A stretch of 64,000 nucleotides of DNA, from contig NZ_BSDP01000001.1 in NCBI RefSeq assembly GCF_027925245.1, positions 2,976,001 through 3,040,000 on the forward strand, given 5' to 3'. The position numbers were made by a program, and so were the translations under genes. Source of the stretch: Agromyces rhizosphaerae. Lineage in GTDB: Bacteria > Actinomycetota > Actinomycetes > Actinomycetales > Microbacteriaceae. Below are positions 9,484 to 17,463 of this stretch, piece by piece. The notes beneath the pieces are model-generated. The model had not been told where the DNA came from. It searched no databases and saw only the letters and a program-made list of their open reading frames with translations. The stretch's first letter is position 1. Each line of letters begins with the position of its first letter.

Positions 9484-9525
9484 CCGTCGGCGCGCGCCGG
9501 CCCAGGGGCATCCGCTCGACATTCG

Positions 9526-9577
9526 CTTCTACTGCCCGTTCCCGACGGTCGAGCGCTTCGTCGAGGTCCGCCGGGAC
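9526..9577 (+). pseudogene. decayed duplicate of the 3' end of the ABM gene
   Basis: These bases match the end of the ABM gene (6319-6369) at roughly 85% by eye: both contain CCGTTCCCGACGGTCGAG and GGTCGAGC.CTTCG.CGAGGT in the same register, but here the frame lacks an upstream body. The 350-base gap between the toxin and the glycoside hydrolase otherwise holds only the hydrolase promoter. Confidence 0.65.
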
Positions 9578-9735
9578 TCATCGGCGCTGGGGGCTTCGGG
9601 AGTGCGACGACCCCGTGCGCTTCGTCGCAACCCCGCGATTCAGTCGCGGTCAGCGCCGCATCCGATTGCTCGGTCCAGAACGACAGTCGTGCACGCGAGC
9701 CGTGATATCGATTTCAGAATTCTCCGCGCCAAGGG

Positions 9736-9764
9736 TTGACGTCATGGGACGCGGCGATGATACT
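9736..9764 (+). promoter_or_regulatory. promoter of the glycoside hydrolase gene
   Basis: TTGACG (9736-9741), exactly 17 bases, and GATACT (9759-9764) match a vegetative promoter. It lies 71 bases before the GTG start of the hydrolase. Confidence 0.65.
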
Positions 9765-9768
9765 TCCG

Positions 9769-9782
9769 TGTGACTAGTCACA
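9769..9782. promoter_or_regulatory. palindromic operator over the hydrolase transcription start
   Basis: TGTGACTAGTCACA is a perfect 14-bp palindrome four bases after the -10 box, where a repressor would block transcription. The LacI-type gene 3.5 kb downstream is the obvious candidate regulator; the half-site TGTGA is also CRP-like but the four-base centre is too short for CRP. Confidence 0.6.
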
Positions 9783-9834
9783 ATGCTTGATGGCCGGTCG
9801 ACGAACTCCATCCGGACTGTCAAGGGAGACACTC

Positions 9835-12800
9835 GTGACGTTGAGACGTCGTATTCGCACGGGCGCGGCCGCTGCCGCGCTCCTGGCACTCGTCATCGGC
9901 GTGGGCGGGGTCGCGACGGCCTCGCCCGCGACTGCCGTCGATGGCGACGGTACGGTGCTGCGGGGGGTGGCCAGCAGTAGGTGCATCGATGTGCCGGACG
10001 CCACGCGCGAGCCCGGCACGGTCGTCGCCTTGCAGGATTGCACGGGCGCCGAGAACCAGCTCTGGACGTGGACGAGCGAGCAGGAGCTGCGCGTCTACGG
10101 GGATCGCTGTCTCGATGTCGACGGCGACGCCCCAGGTGCAGGCACCCGCGTGGTCATCGCCGAGTGCGACGGCACCGACCTGCAGAAGTGGAACGTCCGG
10201 GACGACCTCAGCATCCAGAATGTCGGGGACGGCGCCTTCTGCGTCGACGCTTGGCAGGCCACGACGACGAACGGCACCGAGATCGCGATCTGGTGGTGCA
10301 GTGGTGCACCCAACCAACTCTGGAAGCGGAACCTCGTCGATGGACCCGCGAGCGTGAGCGTCGACCTCGCGGTCGACACGGGCGCGGTCTACGGCGGCGC
10401 CACGGGCGTCCTCTACGGCATGAGCGACGACGGAGTCCCGAGCGACGACCTGGTCGCCGGGATGCGACCGCGCACGCTCGCGCAGAAGCCACCAGCGGGC
10501 GACCAGCACCCGAACGGCGATGTGCTCGACATCTCAGCCGCGTTCTTCGACAACGGCGGCGAGCAGATGGTCGTCTACATGCAGGACGTCTACAGCTCGT
10601 GGCCGTACCAGGAGCCGGCGGACATCCAAGCGGACTACCTGCCCCGAATTCGTACGCAGATGCAGGCCGTCATCGACTCGGGCCTGCCGATGGAGGACTT
10701 CGCCTGGGTCCCGTTCAACGAGCCGGACGGCATCTGGTACCAGAACTGGAACGGCGGCGAGAAGGAGAACTTCCTCGAGGACTGGGATGCGGCCTACGCA
10801 GTCATCAAGGAGATGGACCCGGATGCGCTGATCGTGGGCCCGAACGAGGCGATCTGGCACCCCGACCGCGTCGAGGACCTGCTCACGCACGCGAAGGCGG
10901 TCGGTACGCTCCCCGACATCATGGCGTGGCACGAGCTCGGTACGGGCTCGCTCGGAGCGACCGGGTACCGCGAGAACTACGAGGAGTACCGCGAGATCGA
11001 GCGCAGGCTCGGCATCGGCCCCCTCCCGATCAACATCGATGAGTACGGCAACCGCCACGACATGGGCAACCCGGGCCGTCTGATCCAGTGGCTGAGCATG
11101 TTCGAGGACACCAAGGTCGACGGTGACATGGCCTTCTGGACCTATGCGGGAAACCTGTCCGACCACGCGGCCCAGACCAAGATGGCCAACGGTGGGTGGT
11201 GGGTGACCAAGTGGTACTCCGACCTCTCCGGGCACACCGTGGAGTTCACGCCCGAAGCCGTGCGCCCCGACACCATGCAGGGCCTCGCGGCGCTCGACGA
11301 GACGAAGCAGCTCGCGACCGTCCTCCTCGGCGGCAACCCGCTCGGAGCGACGCTGACCGTCGAGAACATCCCGGCGGCGGTGTTCGGAGACGAGGTCGAC
11401 GTCCTCATCGAGACCGCCGACCTCACCGGTCAGGAGGGCGAGACCTCAGCGCCCCGGGTCGACACCGTGGAGCGCTCGGAGGTGATCGACGGAGCGATCT
11501 CCGTCGTCGTGCCGGCCAACCAGCAGGCGGCGTACCGCGTCAGCATCGTGCCGGCGTCCGTCGATGGGCCGGTCGCGCCGGATGCGGTCTGGTCCGCCTC
11601 GTACGAGGCGGAGGACGCGGCGATCGTCGATGCGCAGGCGTTCTCGCAGACGGGCGACTGGAGCTATGCCGCGTCCAATCTCATGGACGTCGGCGCGTTC
11701 AACCGCCCCTCGTCGCGGGTCACATTCGACATCGAGGTGCCGGCGAGCGGCACCTACGAGCTGGGAATCATCCACGGGTCCAACACGAGTTGGGGCCAGC
11801 AGGCGCTGTACATCGACGACGAGTTCGCGCAGCGGGTCACCTACTCCGCCACACTCGGCTGGACGTACCGTGCACGCGCAGAGGTCCCCGTCGAGCTGAC
11901 CGAGGGCGCGCACACCGTCTCCCTGCGTGCAACCGACGAGGACGGGCCGCTCGACGTCTACTACGACATCACGCTCGACCGGCTGGATGTCTCGGTCCCC
12001 GAGCCCGATACGCTGCACTACCCGGCGTGGCAGGCACGCCTGGCGGGAGACGTCTCAGTCGACCACACGTGGTCCGCTCGCCCGGTGACTCTGGGGTCCG
12101 GCGCATCCGCGCAGTTCTTCCTGGGCGCACCGGCCGACGGGTACTACGACTTGGTGCGCACGGGCATGGCGACGGATGCCGGTGAGCTGCAGGTCGAGCT
12201 CTCGAACCGCGACCTCGGAACCGAGGCGGGTGCCGTGCCCGCGGGTGCGTCCACCGTCGCGACGACGGTGTACCTGCACCGGGGCGTCAACCAGGTTGAG
12301 CTGACCAACACCGGGACCACTCCGGTCGCCGTCTCCGAGCTCGCAACCATCCGGAACCGGGACGCGGATGCGGCCACCGTCAGGACCGAGGCGGAGGACC
12401 TCGCGCTCGCCGGCAGCAGTGCCGTCAACGACAGTCGCTGGGCCTCGGGAGGCGAGTTCGTCGGCGACCTCGGCCAGAACGGATCCGTGACCTGGGATCG
12501 TCCGGGCGGTGTCGGTGCGGGGGAATACGTGCTGAACGTGGCGTACGCCCAGAACGAGCGCAACTTCGGCCACCCCTACAACGTCGACATCGTGACCCGG
12601 TTCATGGACACGACCGAGGCGGGCGGAGCGACGACCCGGTCGCCGTACCGCAACAACTACACCTGGAACGGGTTCTGGGCGGTCACCTCCGAGCTCACGC
12701 TCAGCACCGATGACGGCGCGCTGACGTTCGATCGGAGCGACGGTTGGGCGCCCAATGTCGACTGGCTGTCGCTGTCGCCGCTCACACAGGGCACGACGGT

Positions 12801-13152
12801 GCGGTCCATCTCGGACTTCGCGGAGCCGGTGCGGACCGACGGCTCGTTGCAGCGGGTCAAGGTCGGGCGCGTCGTACCGGTGAAGTTCGAGGCGTTCGTC
12901 GACGGCGTCGAGGTCGTGGACTCCGCGCAGGTCTCGATCGCCGTGAAGGAGGCGTCCTGCGACACCGGAGCCGTCGTCGGCGAGGACATCGCATCGTCGG
13001 CGGCATCGGGTGGGACGGACCTCCGCTACGACACCGAGGAGGGGGCCTTCGTCTACAACTGGAAGGCGCCGAAGCCGGCGGGCACATGCTGGCAGGTGAC
13101 CGCGACGCTGCCCGACGGTGGGTCGGTCGCGGCGGCGTTCGAGGTCGTCTGA
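9835..13152 (+). CDS. secreted multidomain glycoside hydrolase with ricin-type lectin and carbohydrate-binding domains
   Basis: 1105 residues. A signal peptide ends near residue 34 (ATASPATA). A ricin B/CBM13-like beta-trefoil follows (about 40-165) with three Q-x-W repeats (QLWTW, QKW, QLW). The catalytic TIM-barrel-type domain (about 175-500) has N295-E296 in FNEPDG (likely acid/base) and E403 in NIDEYGNR (likely nucleophile), as in clan GH-A retaining enzymes such as GH39-like proteins. Then come two CBM-type beta-sandwich modules beginning YEAEDAAIV and RTEAEDLALAG, and a C-terminal Ig-like module (VVPVKFEAFVDG). No sortase motif or membrane helix, so it is probably released. GTG 9835 is chosen: GGGAG is seven bases upstream and it starts the signal peptide. 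Substrate family is not certain. Confidence 0.85.
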   Translation: MTLRRRIRTGAAAAALLALVIGVGGVATASPATAVDGDGTVLRGVASSRCIDVPDATREPGTVVALQDCTGAENQLWTWTSEQELRVYGDRCLDVDGDAPGAGTRVVIAECDGTDLQKWNVRDDLSIQNVGDGAFCVDAWQATTTNGTEIAIWWCSGAPNQLWKRNLVDGPASVSVDLAVDTGAVYGGATGVLYGMSDDGVPSDDLVAGMRPRTLAQKPPAGDQHPNGDVLDISAAFFDNGGEQMVVYMQDVYSSWPYQEPADIQADYLPRIRTQMQAVIDSGLPMEDFAWVPFNEPDGIWYQNWNGGEKENFLEDWDAAYAVIKEMDPDALIVGPNEAIWHPDRVEDLLTHAKAVGTLPDIMAWHELGTGSLGATGYRENYEEYREIERRLGIGPLPINIDEYGNRHDMGNPGRLIQWLSMFEDTKVDGDMAFWTYAGNLSDHAAQTKMANGGWWVTKWYSDLSGHTVEFTPEAVRPDTMQGLAALDETKQLATVLLGGNPLGATLTVENIPAAVFGDEVDVLIETADLTGQEGETSAPRVDTVERSEVIDGAISVVVPANQQAAYRVSIVPASVDGPVAPDAVWSASYEAEDAAIVDAQAFSQTGDWSYAASNLMDVGAFNRPSSRVTFDIEVPASGTYELGIIHGSNTSWGQQALYIDDEFAQRVTYSATLGWTYRARAEVPVELTEGAHTVSLRATDEDGPLDVYYDITLDRLDVSVPEPDTLHYPAWQARLAGDVSVDHTWSARPVTLGSGASAQFFLGAPADGYYDLVRTGMATDAGELQVELSNRDLGTEAGAVPAGASTVATTVYLHRGVNQVELTNTGTTPVAVSELATIRNRDADAATVRTEAEDLALAGSSAVNDSRWASGGEFVGDLGQNGSVTWDRPGGVGAGEYVLNVAYAQNERNFGHPYNVDIVTRFMDTTEAGGATTRSPYRNNYTWNGFWAVTSELTLSTDDGALTFDRSDGWAPNVDWLSLSPLTQGTTVRSISDFAEPVRTDGSLQRVKVGRVVPVKFEAFVDGVEVVDSAQVSIAVKEASCDTGAVVGEDIASSAASGGTDLRYDTEEGAFVYNWKAPKPAGTCWQVTATLPDGGSVAAAFEVV

Positions 13153-13172
13153 GCATCCCGTTCGCGTCGGCG

Positions 13173-13212
13173 CGCCGGGTGGGGCGGGAGATGTGCAGCG
13201 CCCCACCCGGCG
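13173..13212 (+). terminator. strong hairpin terminator after the glycoside hydrolase
   Basis: Perfect 14-bp inverted repeat CGCCGGGTGGGGCG / CGCCCCACCCGGCG with a 12-base loop, 20 bases after the stop codon. Confidence 0.7.
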
Positions 13213-13300
13213 TTCGTCGAACCGGCGCGTGGCGGTCGGCATGACGGCAGTCGGGAGTTCAACAGGACACGAACAGCACCGTCGTGCCACAATCGCTGCC

Positions 13301-14347
13301 GTGGCGAACCTCGAGCCGGACGACGCGCAGGCCGCATCACGTCATCACGCGCCGAACATCCGCGACGTCGCGACGGCGGCCGGCGTGTCGTACCAGACGG
13401 TGTCGCGGGTGCTCAACGAGTCTCCTCACGTTCGGCCGGAGACCCGGCGGAAGGTGCTCGACACGATCGCGGGATTGGATTACCGACCCAGCCGTGCGGC
13501 GCGCTCCCTCAACTACGGTCGATTGGGCGCGGTCACGGTCGTGACGGCCGACACCAGCCTCTACGGCCACGCGAGGACGCTGCGCGGTATCGAGGAGAGT
13601 GCGCGCAGTACCGGGCACACGGTCAGCATCACCGTGGTGGAGTCCGAGTCGACCTCCCACGTGCGGCGGGTCGTGGAACACTTGGGCGATCCCAGTTCGG
13701 GCGCGGTGGTGCTCATCGGCTTCGACCCCGCGTCGTTCGCCGTCCTCGCCGAGATCCCGGCGGAGGTGCCGGTCGTGGTGGTGGCCGAACCGGGGCACGT
13801 CGACCTCGGTCGTCCGGCACTCTCGCTGGATGAACGGAGCGCCGCCGCCCGCGCGACCGCCTACTTGCTCGAACTCGGCCACACGACCGTCCATCGCGTC
13901 GCCATCCCTCCCGAACGCCCGTCCGCGGGGCGTCAGGCCGGCTGGAGGGATGCGCTGCGGGCGAGCGGTGCGCCGATCCCCGAGGTGATCTCCGCGGGCT
14001 GGAGCCTGCAGGACGGCTACGAAGCCGGGCGGCGGCTCGCGACACGCGACGACGTGACGGCGATCTTCTGCGGCAACGACGACATCGCACTGGGAGTGCG
14101 CCGCGCGATGTACGACGCCGGTCTGGACGTACCTCGTGACGTCAGCATCGTCGGCTTCGACGACGCCCCCTCCACCGCACTGTGGACTCCCTCGCTCACG
14201 ACGGTGCACATGGACTTCGTCACTCTCGGCCGGGCCGCACACGCTCTGGCCGATGCCGTCACCCGTGGTGAGTCGCCTGCCCCGCCCGAGCTCCCCGTGC
14301 CCTCCTTGGTCGTGCGCGAGTCCACCGCCGCGCCGGTACGGTCGTGA
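13301..14347 (+). CDS. LacI-family transcriptional regulator
   Basis: 348 residues. The N-terminal LacI helix-turn-helix is clear (NIRDVATAAGVSYQTVSRVL, then NESPHVRPETRRKV and the hinge helix LDYRPSRAARSL), followed by a periplasmic-binding-protein-like sensor domain with the typical ending SIVGFDDAPSTALWTPSLTT. GTG 13301 is used; there is no clear ribosome site, and a later start is possible up to the helix-turn-helix. Its position after the glycoside hydrolase suggests it responds to the released sugar and represses that gene, probably through the palindrome at 9769-9782 (inference). Confidence 0.9.
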   Translation: MANLEPDDAQAASRHHAPNIRDVATAAGVSYQTVSRVLNESPHVRPETRRKVLDTIAGLDYRPSRAARSLNYGRLGAVTVVTADTSLYGHARTLRGIEESARSTGHTVSITVVESESTSHVRRVVEHLGDPSSGAVVLIGFDPASFAVLAEIPAEVPVVVVAEPGHVDLGRPALSLDERSAAARATAYLLELGHTTVHRVAIPPERPSAGRQAGWRDALRASGAPIPEVISAGWSLQDGYEAGRRLATRDDVTAIFCGNDDIALGVRRAMYDAGLDVPRDVSIVGFDDAPSTALWTPSLTTVHMDFVTLGRAAHALADAVTRGESPAPPELPVPSLVVRESTAAPVRS

Positions 14348-14396
14348 TCCGGGCCGGCGAGCCGCCGCCGTGCGCAAGTGCGACGGGTCCCCGCCG

Positions 14397-15479
14397 TCAC
14401 GCCAGGTCGACGAACTGCTTCGCGTCGGCGAGCATCGCGGGGATGCCGGCCTCGAGCGTCGGGGCGAACGTGTCGCCGGGGCGCTCGCCGTTGCGCCAGC
14501 GCGTGTAGATGGCCTCGCAGAAGATCGCTGCCTTCCAGAGCGCGAGCGCCTGGTACCAGGCGAGGCCGGAGACGTCGAGGCCGGTGCGCTCCGCGTAGCG
14601 CGCGACGAGTTCGTCGCGGGTCGGGTAGCCGGGCGACCGCGTGACCGAGGTCAGCTCGATCGGGGTCGCGGAGCTTCCGGGCACGGCGTAGGTGGCGGTG
14701 AGGTAGCCGAGGTCGGCCAGCGGATCGCCGAGCGTGGCCATCTCCCAGTCGAGGATCGCGGCCACGCGGGCCGGCGCGCTCCGTTCGAACATGAGGTTGC
14801 CGAGCCGGAAGTCGCCGTGCACCACGGAGTGCCGCTGCGTCTCGGGGAGGTTCGCGGCGAGCCATCCGCCCAGCTCCTGGACCTCGGGCACGGAACGCTC
14901 GGTCGCCTGGTCCCAGATCGCCGAGAACCGCCTGACCTGCCGCTCGAGGTAGCCCTCCGGGCGGCCGATCGCCGAGATCTCGCCGGCGGCGACGTCGATG
15001 GCGTGCAGGTCGACGAGCGCGTCGACCGCGGCGAGGGCAGTGCGGCGCCGTTCCTCGGGCGCGTCGAGGGCCGGGGGGATGTCGTCGGTGATGACCTCGC
15101 CCTCGAGGAAGCGCATGACGTAGAACGGCACGCCGAGCACCGACGCGTCGTCGCAGACCGAGACGATCTCGGGCACCGGCACGCCGAACTGCGACACCAG
15201 TCGCTGGATGCGCGCCTCGCGCACCATGTCGTGCGCCGACGGGGGATACGGCGGCCTCGGCCCCCGACGCAGCACGAACGACTCGTCGCCCCGCCGGATG
15301 AGGTACGTCAGGTTCGCCTGCCCCTCGCCGATGCGCTGCCAGGCGAGCTGGCCGGAGCCGAGCGACGCGGCGTCGAAGTAGCGGCGCAGCGGCTCCAGCA
15401 CGAGTAGCGGCGCGAGCGGCAGCGACTCGGCCTCGGCGTGGGTCTCGACGACCTCGACGGCGTCGGCGAGCGGGCTCAC
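14397..15479 (-). CDS. phosphotransferase family protein (APH/ACAD11-kinase/LvaA type)
   Basis: 360-residue aminoglycoside-phosphotransferase-fold kinase. Seen: ANLTYLIRRGDESFVLRRGP (ATP-binding lobe), YVMRFLEGEV, the Brenner motif VVHGDFRLGNLMF with catalytic Asp, and ILDWEMATLGDPLADLGYL with the metal-binding Asp. GTG start overlaps the upstream acyl-CoA dehydrogenase stop (GTGA, 15476-15479). Kinases of this type next to an acyl-CoA dehydrogenase phosphorylate 4-hydroxyacyl-CoA (LvaA in Pseudomonas putida levulinate catabolism; kinase domain of human ACAD10/11). That role is inferred; the small LvaB partner is not seen here. Confidence 0.88.
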   Translation of the reverse strand: MSPLADAVEVVETHAEAESLPLAPLLVLEPLRRYFDAASLGSGQLAWQRIGEGQANLTYLIRRGDESFVLRRGPRPPYPPSAHDMVREARIQRLVSQFGVPVPEIVSVCDDASVLGVPFYVMRFLEGEVITDDIPPALDAPEERRRTALAAVDALVDLHAIDVAAGEISAIGRPEGYLERQVRRFSAIWDQATERSVPEVQELGGWLAANLPETQRHSVVHGDFRLGNLMFERSAPARVAAILDWEMATLGDPLADLGYLTATYAVPGSSATPIELTSVTRSPGYPTRDELVARYAERTGLDVSGLAWYQALALWKAAIFCEAIYTRWRNGERPGDTFAPTLEAGIPAMLADAKQFVDLA

Positions 15480-16684
15480 TCGACCGGCTCCAGCAGCACG
15501 TCGGCGCGTGGCTCGCCCGCCCGCGCGCGTGCCGACGACGCGCGTCGCGCGATCGCCCACCGGTGCGTCTCGTTCGACCCGTCGTAGATGCGGAACGGAC
15601 GCACCTCGTTGAGGTACTGCGCGAGGGGGAGGCCGTCGGAGACCCCGTCGCCGCCCGTGAGCTGGATCGCGCGATCGATCACGCGGTGGATCGCCTCGGA
15701 GCAGTGCACCTTCGCCACCGAGCTCATCGCCGAGCCCGCACGGGAATCGGAGACCAGCAGGGCCGCGGTCTTCGCGATGATGGCGTCGGAGGTCTCGATG
15801 TCGATCGTGGAGTCGGCGATGAGCGCCTGCGCGACGCCGAGGTCCTTGAGCGGCGAGCCGAACAGGTCGCGATGCGCGACGCGGTCCAGCGCGATGTCCT
15901 GCGCCCTGCGGGCGAGTCCGAGCCAGCGCATGCAGTGGGTGAGTCGCGCGGGACCCAACCGCACCTGGGCGTAGGCGAATCCGCGACCGGGCTCGCCGAG
16001 CACGGCGTCGTCGGGCACCACGCAGCCGTCGAAGTGCACGAACGGATGCCCGCCGTCGATCGCCCGGTCGATGGTGTGGATCGACGCGCCGAGCGACATG
16101 CCGGGGGTGTCCGCGTCGACGAGGAGCATCGTCGCGCCCGCCGGCGCGGCATCCGACTCGTCGTTTCGGGCCATGACGATCGCGAACGCGGCGCCGTCGG
16201 CGCCGCTGATGAAGCGCTTGGTGCCGTCGATGCGCCAGCCGCCGTCGACCCTGGTGGCGGTCGTGCGGAGCCCCGCCGGGTCGCTCCCGGCTCCCGGGTG
16301 GGGCTCGGTCATGGCGAAGCACGAGCGGATGTCGCCCGCGACGAGCGGCGCGAGGTAGCGTGCCTGCTGCTCGGGCGTCGCGATGAGCTCGAGCATGTGC
16401 ATGTTGCCCTCGTCGGGCGCCATGCAGTTGAGTGCGCTCGGGCCGATGGGGGAGTACCCGGCCTCCTGGAGCACCGGCGACCACTGGTCGATCGTGAGCC
16501 CGCGACCGCCCAGTTCGACGGGCGCGTGCGGCGCGAACACGCCGGCGGCCTTCGCCTGCACGTTCAGGTCCCTGCGGACGTCGGGATCGAGCCGGTCTCC
16601 CGGGCGGGGTTCGGCGGGGATCACCACGTCGCGGACGAACGCCCGGGTGGCGAGTCGGAGGTCATCGAGTTCGGTGGCATCCAT
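15476..16684 (-). CDS. acyl-CoA dehydrogenase family protein (LvaC/ACAD11-like)
   Basis: 402 residues, normal ACAD length. Seen: CFAMTEPHPGAGSDPAGLRT (FAD/substrate signature), RIDGTKRFISGADGA, and the C-terminal VRPFRIYDGSNETHR. In classical acyl-CoA dehydrogenases the catalytic Glu sits at the position occupied here by Asp (YDG in place of YEG), as in the ACAD10/11-like group that removes phosphate from 4-phosphoacyl-CoA. The start touches the stop of the SDR gene and the stop overlaps the kinase start, so the four genes form one translationally coupled operon. Confidence 0.9.
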   Translation of the reverse strand: MDATELDDLRLATRAFVRDVVIPAEPRPGDRLDPDVRRDLNVQAKAAGVFAPHAPVELGGRGLTIDQWSPVLQEAGYSPIGPSALNCMAPDEGNMHMLELIATPEQQARYLAPLVAGDIRSCFAMTEPHPGAGSDPAGLRTTATRVDGGWRIDGTKRFISGADGAAFAIVMARNDESDAAPAGATMLLVDADTPGMSLGASIHTIDRAIDGGHPFVHFDGCVVPDDAVLGEPGRGFAYAQVRLGPARLTHCMRWLGLARRAQDIALDRVAHRDLFGSPLKDLGVAQALIADSTIDIETSDAIIAKTAALLVSDSRAGSAMSSVAKVHCSEAIHRVIDRAIQLTGGDGVSDGLPLAQYLNEVRPFRIYDGSNETHRWAIARRASSARARAGEPRADVLLEPVE

Positions 16685-17463
16685 CAGGCGGTCCCTCCCG
16701 CGGTCAGCAGACCGCCGTCCAGCGTGAGCACCTGGCTCGTGATCCAGGCGGCGTCGTCGGAGACGAGGAACGCCACGGCGGACGCCACGTCGTCGGGCGT
16801 GCCGAGCCGTCCGAGCGGGTAGTCGCTCGCGACATCCGACTCCTTCCCCTCGTAGAGTGCACGCGAGAAGGTCGTCTTCACGACCGCCGGCGCGACCGCG
16901 TTCACGCGGATGTCGGGGGCGAGCTCGACGCCGAGGGTGCGGGTCAGGTGGGCGTTGGCCGCCTTGCTCACGCCGTACCAGCCGATGCCCTCCGACGGCA
17001 CCTGGCCGGTGACCGACGAGAGGATGACGACCGAGCCGTGCCGCTCGCGGAAGCGGAGCCCGGCGTGCCGCACGACCTCCTGCACCCAGGCGAGGGTCGC
17101 GACCACGTTCACCTCGAGCACCTTGCGCGCGCCGTCGAGGTCGAGCGCCTCGAGCGGCCCGTAGAGCGGATTGATGCCGGCGTTGTTCACGAGGATGTCG
17201 AGGCCCCCGAACGCCTCGGCCGCGGTGTCGAGCACAGCGGCCCGGTGCTCGGGGTCGTCGGCCTTGCCCGCCACGGCGATCGCGCTGCCGGCGGGCATGG
17301 TCTCGACGGCGGCGTCGAGCGACTCCTGCTTGCGGCCGGTGATGAGCACTCGGGCCCCCTCGGCGACCAGCCGCTGCGCGACCGCCAGGCCGATGCCGCG
17401 GCTGCCGCCGGTGACGATCGCGCTGCGGCCGACCAGGCGGCGGGGTGTTCCGGTGTCGTTCAC
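16684..17463 (-). CDS. SDR family oxidoreductase
   Basis: 259-residue classical short-chain dehydrogenase: TGGSRGIGLAVAQRL (cofactor loop), ILVNNAGINPLYG, Ser in VVILSSVTGQ, catalytic YGVSK, and the C-terminal SDDAAWITSQVLTLDGG. In the Lva-like scheme it would reduce the 4-oxo group of an acyl-CoA to 4-hydroxy (LvaD role); 3-hydroxyacyl-CoA dehydrogenase activity is the main alternative. GTG 17463 overlaps the ligase stop (GTGA). Confidence 0.9.
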   Translation of the reverse strand: MNDTGTPRRLVGRSAIVTGGSRGIGLAVAQRLVAEGARVLITGRKQESLDAAVETMPAGSAIAVAGKADDPEHRAAVLDTAAEAFGGLDILVNNAGINPLYGPLEALDLDGARKVLEVNVVATLAWVQEVVRHAGLRFRERHGSVVILSSVTGQVPSEGIGWYGVSKAANAHLTRTLGVELAPDIRVNAVAPAVVKTTFSRALYEGKESDVASDYPLGRLGTPDDVASAVAFLVSDDAAWITSQVLTLDGGLLTAGGTA

